Below, one piece after another: positions 11,859 to 24,684 of a stretch of DNA of 64,000 bases. The DNA is taken from the NCBI GenBank assembly GCA_947561715.1, contig OX387198.1, forward strand, positions 9,672,001 through 9,736,000, in the 5' to 3' direction. This DNA is from Ascidia mentula (taxonomy: Eukaryota; Chordata; Ascidiacea; Phlebobranchia; Ascidiidae). Position 1 is the stretch's first letter; every line of letters begins with the position of its first letter. The notes under the pieces are model-generated. The model worked only from the letters and a program-made list of their open reading frames with translations. It did no database searches and was not told where the DNA came from. A program made the position numbers and the translations under genes.

Positions 11859-14504
11859 GCTGAAAGTGTTGTTTAAATCAAATGAAATGATGGCATGAGC
11901 ACCGATAAAGCCGTGAAGGTTATCGAGTCAGGTTCCCTGTTATAATGGTATTTTCATTAACGCTATCAATAGAGATTCGTTGAAGTCCCTACATTGTGAT
12001 ATACCTGAAAGTCCAACATGAGCATCAAGGCTTTGGTTGCTTTATCATCACTACTTTCCCTTCACACAACTGGCAACAGAATATGGAAAAGTTGCGAGGG
12101 GTCTTCAATTGGATGACGCTTTTTATTGCTTCAGTACAATTTATTTTCTGTATATCAAAATAAAAGCTTTAGTTTCAAAATATCGAAGGTTTGACGCCGT
12201 TCTCTCATCGTTTAGCACAATGTATTTTAAAATTTTAACGGGGTAACACGAAGATTTTGTTTTTTCAAGTGTTACGTACAGAAACATGCACAAACGTAAA
12301 TATTCCTTTTTATCCGAATTACAATCAATCCAATAACTTTTACCACTAGGTTGAATAATAGATATTTTTCAGGTCCTTGCAATTTTGTAAATTTGATTGA
12401 AAATTTTGTGTGACATTTCCAGAAAGACAATGACAGATTCCATTTATTCTGACTCTGCTATAGAATCATTGAGATATAAGTGACATGTCCTAACGCTTTC
12501 GAACGCTTGCGAATGTCACAAAACCAAGTGGTTTGAGCAATCACATGGCAGAAGGATTGCAAAACACGTTGTTGTGAAGAATGTTGATTAATGCCACGAA
12601 CCCAGTGCCATTAATTTGTGTTCATTACCTGTCCTGACCAGGGTATGTGGTTGTCACCGATTACAGAAATGAATTCGATCCTCAATTGTGATGTGGCACT
12701 AAGTGACACATACAACACAGTTATTTGCGGACTTCCCTTATGACCGAGCTCGTCACTTTTTGAACGCAATATCCCAGCATTTTACAAATTATATCCATAT
12801 GCGCAACAACGCTTATTTCACAAAAACATGTTAGCCTTTTTTATAATCATTGCGCCGCGACACCACATTGCATAAAGTGTCTAAATTTAAAATAAAAATG
12901 CGGTCATTTAGACACTTTTCAAAATTTATTCCCCACACAATACTAAAATCTCTTCAGGACCACATGTCAAGGAAAATTCTTACGTGTAGTAATGTTTGTG
13001 CTATAGGGACTACTTTATGGTATTCAAAACTGGTGGCCATGCACATATTCTCGGTATGCAAAAAGTAATATGGCCCAGTCATTAGGGAAGTCCACAAAGT
13101 CCACAAATGATTGTGTCACTCATGTCTCCAAATGTTCTGCCAAGTCTCACTAAAATTGTGGATCGAATTCATTTTTGCAAGTAGTGACAACCACATACCC
13201 TGATCAGGACAGTTTATTGAACACAAATTGATGGCAATTGAAGGGTTCGTGCCATTAATCAACATTCTTCCAACTGTTAAAAATTTTCAATAAAATCGTA
13301 AAGCCTGTTGTGCAAATAAATCATCGAAACAAGCCTTAATTATCTCTTTTATCACGGCAATATGTTATCAAAATATATGTTTGTAAGTAAGTTATGTAAA
13401 GTACCTGCCTTTTTTCCAAGTGATCCTGGCCTTTAAAATACGATTGTAGAAAATAAACCCTGGCGAATGTAGCGCATGAATAACAACACTGCAATAGATG
13501 TAAGTCGCTACAGCGAAAACACGGGCGTTGCGTGTGATCTTTTTACAACAAATATGCAAAATTATGACGTCATTAAGTATTGGAATTCGGCCAAATATTG
13601 CAGAATATTCTGCATTGGTACATCCTTATTAGTTAGCATCTATTGATAATTTACCTTTTTACTTTCGTTGACCAGAAGTCAACTGGGATCAACGTTATCT
13701 CCCGTTTGCCAATATAACATATTGTTTCGCAGTACGGGAAAAAGATACTCTGCATTTGCCACCACCCTTTTCGTGGTTATTTATAGTAATTAATTTGGTA
13801 TTTTGGTAATGCCGTGATTCAGCAAATCGTGCAATTGTTAGCGGACTATATCCACAACACGGGCTGGTAAGTCACAAGGTGGTGTGGGCAAAAATATTTC
13901 CGAGTTTTGCCACAAAATTGATTCCAACTGTTTAGTTAGAGGCCCGATAACAAGTGGAAAGTAGCAAAGCAAGAGTGTTATAATACCTTTACACTGCGTC
14001 ATCTGTAAGTAGCTCAAGTTTTAACTTCAAATGTGGCCGTCTTCTTTGTAATTTGATTAGGATTGCAGACCTTTTAGAAGTTTTCTGATATATACTAACT
14101 GTTTAACCTTTCCTTGAAATAGGCAGTGATATCGCGTCAATACCGTAAACAGCATCGAAAAAGACACCCCTACGTGTTCCTGATTGTACTGATTCATGAA
14201 CTTTTTTTTCAATTGGTGTGTGTTTGTTGCAAACAGGTCTGTGAACTGAGGGTCGAAGCAGGAAGATGGTGCAATGTGACGTCTTTGATTCTTTTTCAAG
14301 AAACTGAATGCCAAACGAGAAACCAGGAAGTGTGGTTGCTGAAAAGAAGGTGAAACGTGAGACAATAAAAGTAATGTTAAGTGTACCAGAAGGGCAGATA
14401 GTCAAAATACAAACTTTGGCTTTGAAATATAGAACGGTTTGACGCCGTTCTCTCATCGTTTCGCACAATGTATTTAAATTTTTAACAGGAAACAGGATAA
14501 CGAG
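11859..14504. other. Long intergenic region between receptors B and C
   Basis: It contains the B 5' flank with the TTATAA run (11940-11945), an inverted-repeat element (12576-13270), AT-rich sequence of no recognised content (13290-14040) and the recurring upstream block (14046-14300). From about 11985 rightward it is nearly identical to 38130 onward. The short plus-strand open frame at 12850-13068 lies inside the transposable element and is not supported as a gene. Confidence 0.6.
12576..13270. mobile_element. DNA element with about 115-bp terminal inverted repeats (copy 1)
   Basis: The left arm (12576-12690) starts GAAGAATGTTGATTAATG and the right arm (about 13151-13270) is its imperfect reverse complement, ending CATTAATCAACATTCTTC. 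Both arms carry the GGTATGTGGTTGTCAC motif and end inward at GAATTCGATCC. The 460-bp centre has no convincing transposase frame. No clear target duplication was found. It is a MITE or foldback relic of unassigned superfamily. Confidence 0.75.
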
Positions 14505-15191
14505 AGGGACATATAGACCTCAAACAACTTCCTGCATCGTATCTAACTTCCTGTTCTCTAAACCGTATAATTTTAGTCCGATGAAAGTAAATATTATACA
14601 TTGGTAGTTTATTGCGTATTGAATGAATAATTTTGAAAGTAAAAAAACTAATAGACTGCATCGAAATGTTCTGTATTGTTGACATAAATGCGATGCAACT
14701 TAAACCACGAAAAAAACGAGATAGCGTGAAGAAAACTAAAAAATACCCGATTATTCACAATCACGTGAACAAATGACGCCCAATACAATGTGGTCTCGAA
14801 AAATTAAAAAAATGACTTTGTAAATACTCATGAAGGTCAAGCAGATGTGGGTTTAGCCAAAAAAGTCCTTCAAGGAGACTTATGGCAACTGCGTACGACG
14901 GAAGTCGCGACACTAGTTTCTATCTTGTTGGACGCCAAAGCATTGTGACGCAAACAATATTGTGCCTGTAAATGCCAAGTTTTTTTTTTTTTCAAAACTT
15001 AGAAATGTTTTTGAATGATCGTTTCATTAAAAAAGCATACGTGCAAACAGGTTCAACAATAATACAAAAGCAAAAAAATATTCTGCAGTAAAATCCTTGA
15101 CAATAGTTTCAAAAAACACAATTTCCACGAACCAATCTATCACAACGACGTAAATCAATTACTTGCAAGCGTCATACAACACAACCCTATT
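14505..15191. other. 3' flank of receptor C
   Basis: This is the recurring 3' block (compare 2270-2919 and 40645-41330). It contains an unoccupied copy of the target site that holds the foldback element elsewhere (GTAAATATTATA near 14587-14598), then the probable 3' UTR of gene C. No gene was seen. Confidence 0.6.
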
Positions 15192-18100
15192 TTACATTGG
15201 AGTGGTATGTTGGCTGGAAGACGCTGTATGCGTATCCACAGTTTCAGACCTTAAACAGGCGCGTGCTCTGTTTAAACCTCTTCTAAACGGTTTTACTAAC
15301 AGAGAGAAAGGGTTGGTGTAAATGATCGGGTTAAGAGAACTGTTAATAGGGAGGAACACAATAGCAGACAAAGCATAAGCAACTGGAGGAAGAATGATTT
15401 TGCCCATACTGAGGAAGGTCATGAAACACAATGGAAACCAGCATGCCAGATCGGTTGCTATCAGAATTGCAATCTTCTTATGAAGCTTATTTGACGTTTT
15501 GGAAGCTGAACTTGCCACCCTGCTTACCGTCGAACGTCGGTATATCAAAAAATAAGCAATAATAATGTACATGAGCGCAAAAAAGTTGAAAGTCATTACA
15601 GCGGAAGTCATTGGATTGTGCTCTTGGTCGTTATTGCTAGTTACATAAAGCCTTGGAATACAAACACCACTGGCGCTGTAGTATCCAAAGTAACCTTTTA
15701 CTTGAGGAGAAATATTAGGGAAATGATTGTTTAAGTAATCTTCAATATCGTACCAATGCGTAGGAGGTTCTACAATGGATATGTTAGCAGTGCTCAAGGC
15801 TGAAATCCTTCGGGCAAATTGTTGATATTGGGCAAGAGCGACAGTATCGGAAGAAAAGAATGAATTGGACGATATCCAGGCCAGGGTTACCATTGAACTT
15901 GATAAATGCACTGAGAGGGGAAGAAGTGCTATAAACAATGCAACCATCCACACAGTAGCAAGCCAGAAGAAGACAACGCGTAAACGCATTTGGCGGATGT
16001 TAATTGGAAATAAGACACCATATAACCTATAGGAAGTGAGAACAACCAACGTAAATACGGAACATTGGCTCGACAACACAATAGTTACTCCCAAAGCTGT
16101 ACAAGATGTGCTTGTACGCCATTCTTTATCAACAAGGCAATATTGTCCTTTGTAAAACTGTGATCTGATGGCAATAGAAAACAGAGCTACGCCCATGAGG
16201 AAATCAGCAACAGACAGATTTAGAATCATAAGGTCGTTTGCAATAGACACCTTAGATCTTCGCATCAATGGGTTACGGGGTCGTGTGTAAAGTTTTCTTA
16301 AAATAATGAAGGCTACTGCGGCATTGCCAAATGTGGCAAAGAAAGCCATTATCCAGACAAGAACCTGAAGAAACGATGACTTAATAAGATCTTCCCTAGA
16401 CGATATTCCACCTTCACTGAACACGTTCTTTGGACATTCATCTGAATAATCTGAGCAGTCTTGCTTCCCATCGAGGACTTGACTTCGTTTGACAAAAAGC
16501 GGATCCCCGTTTTCGCAATAGAAATGTGTGGCATCTGTGCAGTTGATTTCATCTGACTGATCAACGCAATCAGTCGGAAGTTTTGCGTCACATCGTTTCT
16601 CAAGTGGAATGCTTACAACTTTTTTTAACCCTGCAGTAAAGAATCAAGTCATGCGTGTTTTTATTGCTAAGTGTTGTTTCAAATAATTACCTGTCGGCCA
16701 CTCAGTTGTTCCAGCATCACACAGAAATCGGTCATTCGAGCAATTGCGTTCATCTTCTCCATTTTCACACTCAAGAATTCCATTGCAAATCGATTTCCCA
16801 AACGCTGCATTCAAAGGCCCACTACAACGTTTCAATCTCAGTGTAAAGCTGGTTGTAACCCCCAAAAATCCGACTGGGAAATATTGCTGCACATTAGCAC
16901 GAAAAATTAGTATTTTTTATTGTATTACTAGGGCGTGAACTTACTGGTTATACTTACGTTTACGGTGTTCAATTCGTCGCATATGGAAATGCGATGGGAA
17001 CAGTTTGCTCTTGTGCTACATTCGTCTTCAAAGTTTGCGCATTCCGTGGCTCCATCACATCTGCAAGCATCATTGGTTTATATGCAGGAAACAAAATTTA
17101 ACTGCACAATACCTTTTGGCTCTTGCAGGCAAGAATAAGCCGATGAGACTTTCGAGATCAGTTCCGGCAATTGAATCTCTTACACTATTGGGTAAAAGAT
17201 CACAGTCGAAGTCCAGCATTTTTGTGCTCTCCGTTTTGGTGTGGTTTGCAGTACAATGGGCCTCGTCGATTTGAAATGTCGGGCAATCAACCTTTCCGTC
17301 ACAAACCATATTCGGTTTAACGCACTCTCCGTTATAACAATTCAGATCTCCGACTGGACAGCTTTGATTGTTATCAACGTAAGACACCCTTCGGCAAAAC
17401 TCGTTTACACGGTCGTTTTTTCTACTAGCTGAACACAAACACTCGTCTGAAAAGTCTTGGCAGTAGATAATTCCATCGCAAATTTGCCGGGTTGCAATCA
17501 CCGTTTTCCCGTCGAGGCAAATTGTGCAAGTCGAAGTGCTGTTTTCTCTCAAACACAAATCCGAATCATCATCACAGTTCGAGAAATCATCATGTAGCAT
17601 CCACTGGGGTATGGCGCAGTATCTTTGAGTGCTGGCGTGATCACGTCGACATTTGAAACCATGCATTACCTTAATATCATCAGCTTCATTGGCGCAATCC
17701 GAAAATGCGTCACATGAATAACCCCAGTAGATGCATTTGCTTGGTTCATTCGGACAACGGAACATTCTAGGTTCATCACAACTTTCTATTTCATCACTGC
17801 AATCCCCACAATGATCCATTCCATCACATAACAAGTAAGTGGGAATACATCTTCTATCGTTGTGACAACGGAACTCTCCCTCCACACAACTCTCATTCTT
17901 ATGCATTGGAATTTCGTCACTTCCATCTTTGCAATCGACCAAAGAGTTTCCTCGCCATGAGCGTGGAATGCATCGCCCGTTATCTTTGCACATGAACTCG
18001 GTGTTTTTGATACAAGGCAGGGTGTATCGTTCGTCCGTTTCATTCTTGCAATCGGGAAAACCGTCCATTACGCGATACCTTGGAATACATCTTCCAGTTA

Positions 18101-19182
18101 TACTGCACCTAAATTCCGTTTCGTTGTGGCAAACCAATGTGGAAATTTCGTCGCTTCTGTCAGTACAATCGTCGTATCCGTCCCTTACCCATTCCCGTGG
18201 TATACATTGTTGCATTTTGTTGGCCGACAAGCACGGAAATTCCGATGGTAAGCAATATTTGAACACTTCTACTTCGTCGCTATTGTCTTGCAACACATAG
18301 CTGTTGCAATCAACTTTCCCGTCAGCCACCAACCACCTGGGAATGCAGATCCTACTCCGTGAGCATTGAAACTCTGACAAAAAGAGGATTACGTTTTTGA
18401 TACAACATAATACAGTTCTCAACAAACCATTTCGACGGCACGGAAAATTAAGAGTTTCGGAAATTTGGCAGCTGGCACGTGTATTGAGGAATCTGCGATG
18501 TACACATCGCCCCGTGGCACGATGACAACTCACTTCATCATCTGTGCAATTGAGAGCTGCCAAAAATGCGAACATGTCAATCATTGCAGCACTGCTGGCA
18601 GAGTCAAGGAAAAATAAATAGTGAACAATGTTTAACAATAAATTTGTGAGCATGTGTTTTCTCCTCTGTCGTTTCCGTTTTGTTCCTGTTTTATGTACAG
18701 GTATGTCACTAATTGTCGTATGTGTCTTGTATGTCGCATATTTGATACCGCTTGTTGTCTTGGTTCACTATTAGCGACTTTTCTGCAGTATAAGGTAGGT
18801 TTGGTCACAAACATTCACTCTTAGTTTGTTTGTTGGTTGTTATCAGGCATTCAACTGAACATCTCCGCCAAACTTCCACAATATTAACTTTCAACCAACC
18901 AGTGGATTGATCGCTTCCGTCCGTACATTGTGCATATGAATCTAACACCTCTTCTCTGTACAAACATTGGGCGCCGGTTTGGCACTGAAAAAATCCGTCT
19001 TCCGCTCTGCAGCCTTTCGAAAGTTGTTTAAACGGTTTAGTATCAACTGCAACAAAGACCTATCGTAAAGTTTACTGCCCACAAAGTTACTTTGTGATAA
19101 CAAACCACAACCAGGCACCTTTTTTCTCCCATATGATCAACAGCAGTATAAGAAACTTAAATTCTCCAAACAGTTGCGACAT
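15192..19182 (-). CDS. Receptor C: LDLa-rich class A GPCR, type 2 ectodomain (7 exons, 1112 aa)
   Basis: Exons: 19182-19119, 19046-18900, 18556-18428, 18373-17113, 17060-16958, 16886-16691, 16630-15192, giving exactly 1113 codons and the same phases as A. The signal peptide differs from type 1 (MSQLFGEFKFLILLLIIW). The first LDLa is CRAEDGFFQC..., and exon 4 is two codons shorter than type 1. LDLa modules near the start and end of exon 4 differ clearly from type 1. About 55 residues in the middle (from NESC to FRCPNEP) and nearly all of the 7TM exon are the same. The 7TM has SYRLYG in place of a D/ERY motif, CWFP and NPIIY. The first intron after exon 6 differs from type 1 (acceptor CTGCAG). 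It is an intact, likely functional receptor; ligand unknown. Confidence 0.9.
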
Positions 19183-20585
19183 GCCTCTTCAGTGTACTGT
19201 TCTTCTGTAAAATTACTGTATTATTTTGTTTGTCTTGTATGTCGCACGTTTGATTCCTGTTATTGTCGCGTATTAACTATGGGCACAACGCTTGCAATGC
19301 AAATACATGCAAGACGTATCTCGTGGGAGAGTGTTTCGAATACTGTGGTCATTGAGTTCGGAAATGTGGGCGACCATGTCATAAGAACCTGTCGAAAACT
19401 GAAACGAAACTCACCTTGGTATGACAGCGGGAAAACTCTCACACACCTAATGGCATGTGATTTCCATCACGTATAGACTTGTATCAGAGGGGGCATGTCA
19501 TTGTGGATTTGTAAACGGTGGTAACAATTGGCTTCCGTACTGCATTCGTCCGTATAGTTTTAGAAATCCAGTGATATTAACTGCAACCCGAAATTTTACA
19601 GCCTAATTTTCTGCACATTCTAAGTTGCAGCCGAAAAAGGGATGTATGAATTGCCTCATGCAATGAAAGGATTTAGTATCGCTGATACTTGGAACGAATT
19701 ACTTTAAAACAGACCTTCTGTATGCACTTTGATGGATTGGTTGTCAACATTAATGCTCAAATATATCGCAGTATAAACCCATGGGCAGGATCCCATGGAC
19801 TTTTGCATGCCAATCCCCACAAACACTGCTAACACTGACAAAAATACGAAATCAAAATCTCCTATTTTCGCAATTGGTCTACAGACCTTTCAGTTTACTG
19901 ATATATACTCACTATTTTAATCTTTCCTTGAAATAGGCAGTGATATCGCATCAATGCCGTAAACAGCATCGAAATATCGTCTCAATATAAGCCTGACAAA
20001 CTCTGTACCGATTCCTGCCCTTTTTTGGTAATTGGGGTATTTCTGTTGCAAACAAGTCTGTGAACTGATGGTCGAAGCATGGTGCAATGTGACGTCTTAA
20101 AGATGGCGCAATGTCACGTCTTGGATTCTTTTTTCAAGAAGCTGGATGCCCAACGAGAAACCAGGAAGTATTGTTTTCGTTTGTCATGCTGTACTTGTAC
20201 CCACGCCAGATTTAAGACATATTTATAATGTCACGCCCTCACAAACTTTCGGTTGAATTTGTTTTTACTCCATACAAAATTTGGAACAATCTCTGTGTAA
20301 ATGACAGGGAACAGTGGGTATATTTCCCCGTGCTTTAGGAACTTGTTTAAACTGTTTTTCCCGCCTTTAAATTATATCACCTGAATTCACAAGCGGCGTG
20401 AGATACCCATTTTTTTCGTGTATGTACGGTTTTTGATCATTGTTTTAACAGAAAACGATATTGCTCAAAGTGCTGAAGCAAGGATAACGCGAGGGACATA
20501 TTGACCTCAAACAACTTCATGCATCGTATCTAACTTCCTGTTCTCTAAACCATATAAGTTTAGTCCGATGAAAGTAAAAATTATA
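19183..20585. other. Intergenic region upstream of receptor C
   Basis: A 5' flank shared with G and I contains an exon-5-like scrap (19505-19555). It is followed by the recurring upstream block (19876-20165), the flank block that also opens the window (20181-20530), and the target site of the foldback element (GTAAAAATTATA, 20574-20585). No complete gene was seen. Confidence 0.6.
19505..19555 (-). pseudogene. Degenerate exon-5-like scrap
   Basis: Minus-strand translation gives YTDECSTEANCYHRL. This lines up with exon 5 of type 2 receptors (FEDECSTRANCSHRI), but no usable splice frame follows. Related copies lie at about 45605-45660 and 57440-57495, at the same distance upstream of G and I. 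Confidence 0.5.
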
Positions 20586-20690
20586 ATTGTGTATAAGCTG
20601 CAGACAAATGGCGATTATTTTATTCGAGGCACCAATAGTCTTCACGAATATCGGACGATATCGAAAAATACGACAGTAACAGAAGTCCAG

Positions 20691-20872
20691 GTACGTGATA
20701 AAGAAATGTCGAGCATTAACAATAAGAGGCAATAGAAACAACAAGTACAGGAGTGTAATAAAGAAATATCGAACGTTAACAAGAAATAAACAATAACACA
20801 GCGAGTACATGTACGTGGTAAAGAAATGTCGAACATTAACAGGAGATAACAATAACACAACAAGTATACAAG
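20691..20872. repeat. Minisatellite in the LINE 3' UTR, three units of about 60 bp
   Basis: Three adjacent imperfect units share AAAGAAATGTCGAACATTAAC and TAACAATAACACAACAAGTA. A smaller repeat containing AACACAACAAATACGGGTAC follows at about 20908-20960. Long minus-strand frames across this region (20517-20989) come from the repeat and are not genes. Confidence 0.75.
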
Positions 20873-21172
20873 AAAAGGGGCATCGGTCATTAAGGAAATT
20901 TGCAATGACACAACAAATACGGGTACACAAAACACAACAAATACGGGTACACAAATACGGGTTGACGGGCACTGACACAAGGTGATCAAATGGCTCTTAC
21001 AATAAGGTCCACAAGTGGGCGCTGAGGCGAGGTTTTGTCTATTTTGCCGGGAGAGTAGTTTTCATGTAGTTACAATTTACAATATATACAGTATACAATA
21101 CAAAAGAAAAACACGGAGATGTAATTTTGGGGTGTGATCCGGGATAGGGCGGTAGAGCGCGGTTTTTGCGAT

Positions 21173-24100
21173 TCATTGGTTGGGTATGGGGTTAACAACA
21201 TCAGCCAAGACTTCCTCGAGAAAAGGGTTGCCTCTGTTCCGTTGGATAGCTAGCTTAAAGTGTACAGAGGTTTTGAAGGATGAAACCAAATGCCGGGAAA
21301 TGTCGTTGATGGGTCGTATGTCATGTTTAATTCTGTTCCGTGTTTTCCAAATAGTGTGTGTAAGTGAGGTGTTAAGGAATGCTGCTAATGTTTTTGTGTA
21401 TGGTGTTGTGTTATGAAGTTGTGGAAAGACGATGTGGAAAGGTGTATCAAATAGAGAAGAGTTTGAGTTAGTTAAAGTTCGGAAAATATTTTTAATTTGG
21501 GTGAGAAGAGGTTGAATGGAGCGACAGTTGTGAAAAAGGTGAGAGAAGGTTTCGAATGAGGAATTACAAAGGTAGTAGTGGGGTTCTTGATCCAGGGCAA
21601 GGTAAGTTTGTTGGCATTTTAGCGGAAGAATTTTAAGGGTAAGGCGATAATTAAAAGTTTTAAGGTAGTTGGGGAAAATAGGGTGTTGGATTTGGGACCA
21701 GTCGTTAAAATGATGGGGTGTGTTGGATTCGTCCACGATACGGTGATAGAGGGGCTTTAGTTTATGGGTCATGAGTTCAGTTTCGGTAAGGTTTAAAGAT
21801 TTGAGGAGGTTTAGAATATATAGATAGTGGGGAGAAGGTGTTGTTGCGTGTGGGAGGTAATTTCTAGTACGAAGGTTGAAAAGTTTGCTGAGGGGGAGTC
21901 CAAGATTATATTCTATGAAGGAAAGTTGCGGAGTAGTTGGGGAATCCAAAAGGCGGTGATTGTAATATTGTTTGATAGAATAGAGAAGTGATAGGTCAGC
22001 GTAGAGGGGAATGTTTGCCGCGCCGTAACCACCATGTTACGACGGGCTGCCAGGATGTTAATTGACAAGGTTGGATTATTTGGGCCGACGACGAACTTTA
22101 CCACAATGCCGTCGATCCGTTCTCGTTGCTGGGGTGGTAAGGGGTAAGTTTTAGCAAGGTATGAAATTTGGGGTAAAAGTATAGTTTTTGAGAGGATGCA
22201 TTTAGAGTCAAAAGTAAGAAAAGGGTTGCTGATAGATCTGGCGCGGGATTGTAAAGAGGTGATTGCTTTGTGCCATGTGATGGTGCGCCTATTGGGGTGT
22301 TTAACGGAGTTATCGATTTAGGGTTCCACTTTATATTACACAAGGTTGGGTCGTCAAGGGGAGGTCGAAGGATGGCAATCGCTTCGGTTTTGGTGGGGTT
22401 GAGTTTTAAACCAGAAAATTTAGCAAAATTGTCAATGAGGGAGTGCCGATGAGCCACCACTAGGGTGACGTCATCGGCGTAAGCGATTGCCTTGGGTGTG
22501 TTGCGGCATGGCACTGGGGTTGAAGTGATAGCAGGGTTGTTTTGAAGGGCAACGAGAAGCGGATCTAGGGCAATCAGGAAGAGGTTCAGACTAAGGGGGT
22601 CACCTTGTCTGATACCTCTCCTGATCGGAAAGTCCGTTGTGGCAAAGCCGTTTACGAAGACCCGGGAGTTGGCGCTAGAGTGAAGGGCAGAAAGGTAATT
22701 AGTAAAGCAAGCGGGAAACTGAAGAAGTAACCAGGAGAATGAAACAGAATCGAAGGCTTTTTGAAAATCTAGGGAAATGAAGAAAGTGTCCGAATTGATG
22801 GAGGATGCGTGGTGGTGCAGATCGCGTAAGAGTGAAGTTGCGTCGGATGTGGATGAGCCGGGGGTAGCGAATTGGTTTAAAGAAAGAATTTTGGGTATAA
22901 ACGGTTTGAGTCTTAGGTTCAAAAGTTTGTGGAGAATTTTAAGATCAGTATTTAACAGGGAAATGGGTCTATAATTATTAAGAGGAGTGGGGTTATTTTT
23001 CTTGAAGATAAGGGTAAGATGGCCAAGGTTGAATTCTGTTGGGGTGTAGGAATTGAAATACGCGTAGTTGAGAGCTTGGGTGAGGTCAGCCCCGATGAGG
23101 TCCCAGTAAAGCGAGTAAAACTCGCTGCTGAGACCGTCGGGGCCGGGGGTTTTGCCTGAAGGAAAAAGGGAAAGTGTTTTCCTTACTTCGTGCAGTGTGA
23201 TGGGGTTCGATAAGGTTGTAAGGAATTGATCTGGTATTACTTTTAAAGGAGTTTTAACAAATAAGTTAGAAGGGTCGGGAACTGGAAGATGTTGATCAGA
23301 ATAAAGAGTTTCAAAAAATTGCCGGGTGTGGGAAAGAAGTTCCTTCGGGGTAGAAAGAGGGAGACCATGAGTGTCTTGAAGCTCTAGTATAGGACTGTGA
23401 AGGCGTGAGGGGAGCAATTGGGAGTAAAGAAGTTTATCAGTTATATTCTTAAAGTGGGCGTCGGAGGAAAGGGATTTTAGAATAAAAGAACGGGATTTAG
23501 AAAGGTAAAGAGAATTTAGGTTTTTTTTGATAGATTGGAAAGTAAGTTAACGGGAGAGGGATTGTCGTTGAGAATTTGGCGGGCGGTGTCGAGTTGTTGC
23601 TGTAGGGTGTAGGTTTGGTCGCGGGATTCTTGAGCCAGGCGTTTGGAGTGGGATTTTATCAATGATTTAAATTTAAATTTAAGCGTTAGCCAAAAGTCCA
23701 TGGGGTTAGAGTGGAAAGGAGCGAGAGTTTGCCAAAGAGGGTAAAATCGGTGAAAATCGAGGCGAAAAAGAGGGTCGTTAAGGAATTTAGTATTATTCTT
23801 CTAGGTACCTCGTTCCCTTGGTGGGGCAGAGATAAGGTTGACGGAAACCGAAACTGAATCATGATCCGAAAAAGGGCATGGGATGAATAAATGTTTGTTG
23901 GGAATTAACGAAGAGGAAAGATAAATTCTATCAATTCTGGACTGTGTATTTAGGGCACGACGGGAAAATTGGCGGAGGTTTGGGTGAAGAAGTCGAAAGG
24001 AATCCTGTAGGTTAAAAGTTGTCAATAATTTTATAAGGTTGTAGCTGGGCTGTCGATTGGGTACTGGGGGGTGTTTGTCCAAGGTAGGGTCAGTTACACA

Positions 24101-24549
24101 ATTAAAGTCACCAGTAAACACAATGGAGAAGGTAGAAGAAATGTAGGGGTAGAGAGAATCGAAGAATTTATTATTGAGTATGTATTGATTTGTGCCAGAG
24201 GGTGCGTATATATTAATTAAGTGAAAGGTGTGGGTCAGGGTTGAAATGTCGGCCGCAATGATGCGACCGTCAGAGTCAGAAACGGAGTTAAGAATTCGAA
24301 GATTGTAGGAGTTTAGAAGAACTGCGACACCCCCGCAGGCTGGGCATTTAGAAAAGTCGAGTTTAAGAGGATGGGGCCAGAAGTCCATTCGGACTTCCAC
24401 AGGGATTCGGTTTGGGGGGTAGAATGAGTTTCTTGGAGGCAAAAAATGTCAAAGTTTAAAGAGGAAAGGTACCGGAACAGGGCTTTTCTCTTGGGGGCTT
24501 GGCCAAGGCCGTTAACATTAAGGGTACATATCTTTAAATACGACGCCAT
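21173..24549 (-). pseudogene. LINE copy 1 ORF2: endonuclease and reverse transcriptase, broken
   Basis: Minus-strand open segments are 24549-24313, 24442-23801, 23701-23516, 23417-22098, 22104-21913 and 21949-21173. The first ATG gives MASYLKICTLNVNGLGQ, the usual APE endonuclease opening, followed by LQETHS, GDFNCV and SDHDSV. The RT part has KTPGPDGLSSEFY, FISLDFQKAFDSVS, RRGIRQGDPLS and the catalytic YADDVTL. The end has a C...H..C cluster (CNSSFETFSHLFHNC) typical of this clade. At least four frame breaks separate the parts. Next to copy 2 it also lacks 15 bases just after YADD, removing the TKALG-like segment. Confidence 0.85.
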
Positions 24550-24684
24550 TGTATGAAATTAAAACAAGAAAACAAAAAAAAGGGGGGGGCAACAGAAAAT
24601 AAACAAGAACGGGACAAAAATAATGGGGTTGTGGTTGTTTAAAAACACGATGCATTAAAATCATCTGGTATTACTGCTTTACAG

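Noticed and set aside
12850-13068. Plus-strand open frame of 72 codons, repeated at 38988-39206
   Set aside because: It lies in the centre of the inverted-repeat element, with no recognisable domain and no second support beyond the segmental copy.
14103-14468. Minus-strand open frame of 121 codons upstream of the C-unit 3' flank
   Set aside because: It lies in the recurring upstream block. The matching regions at 40196-40450 and 45985-46290 do not keep the frame.
19174-19476. Plus-strand open frame of 100 codons overlapping exon 1 of C
   Set aside because: The G copy at 45271 onward does not keep the same frame, and nothing in it resembles a known protein.
20691-20872. Regularly spaced repeats suggesting a CRISPR-like array
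   Set aside because: The units are adjacent imperfect tandem copies without unique spacers, in eukaryotic LINE DNA.
20517-20989. Minus-strand frames of 115-153 codons upstream of receptor C
   Set aside because: They run through the 60-bp minisatellite in the LINE 3' UTR, and their low-complexity Cys/Leu/Phe text follows the repeat.
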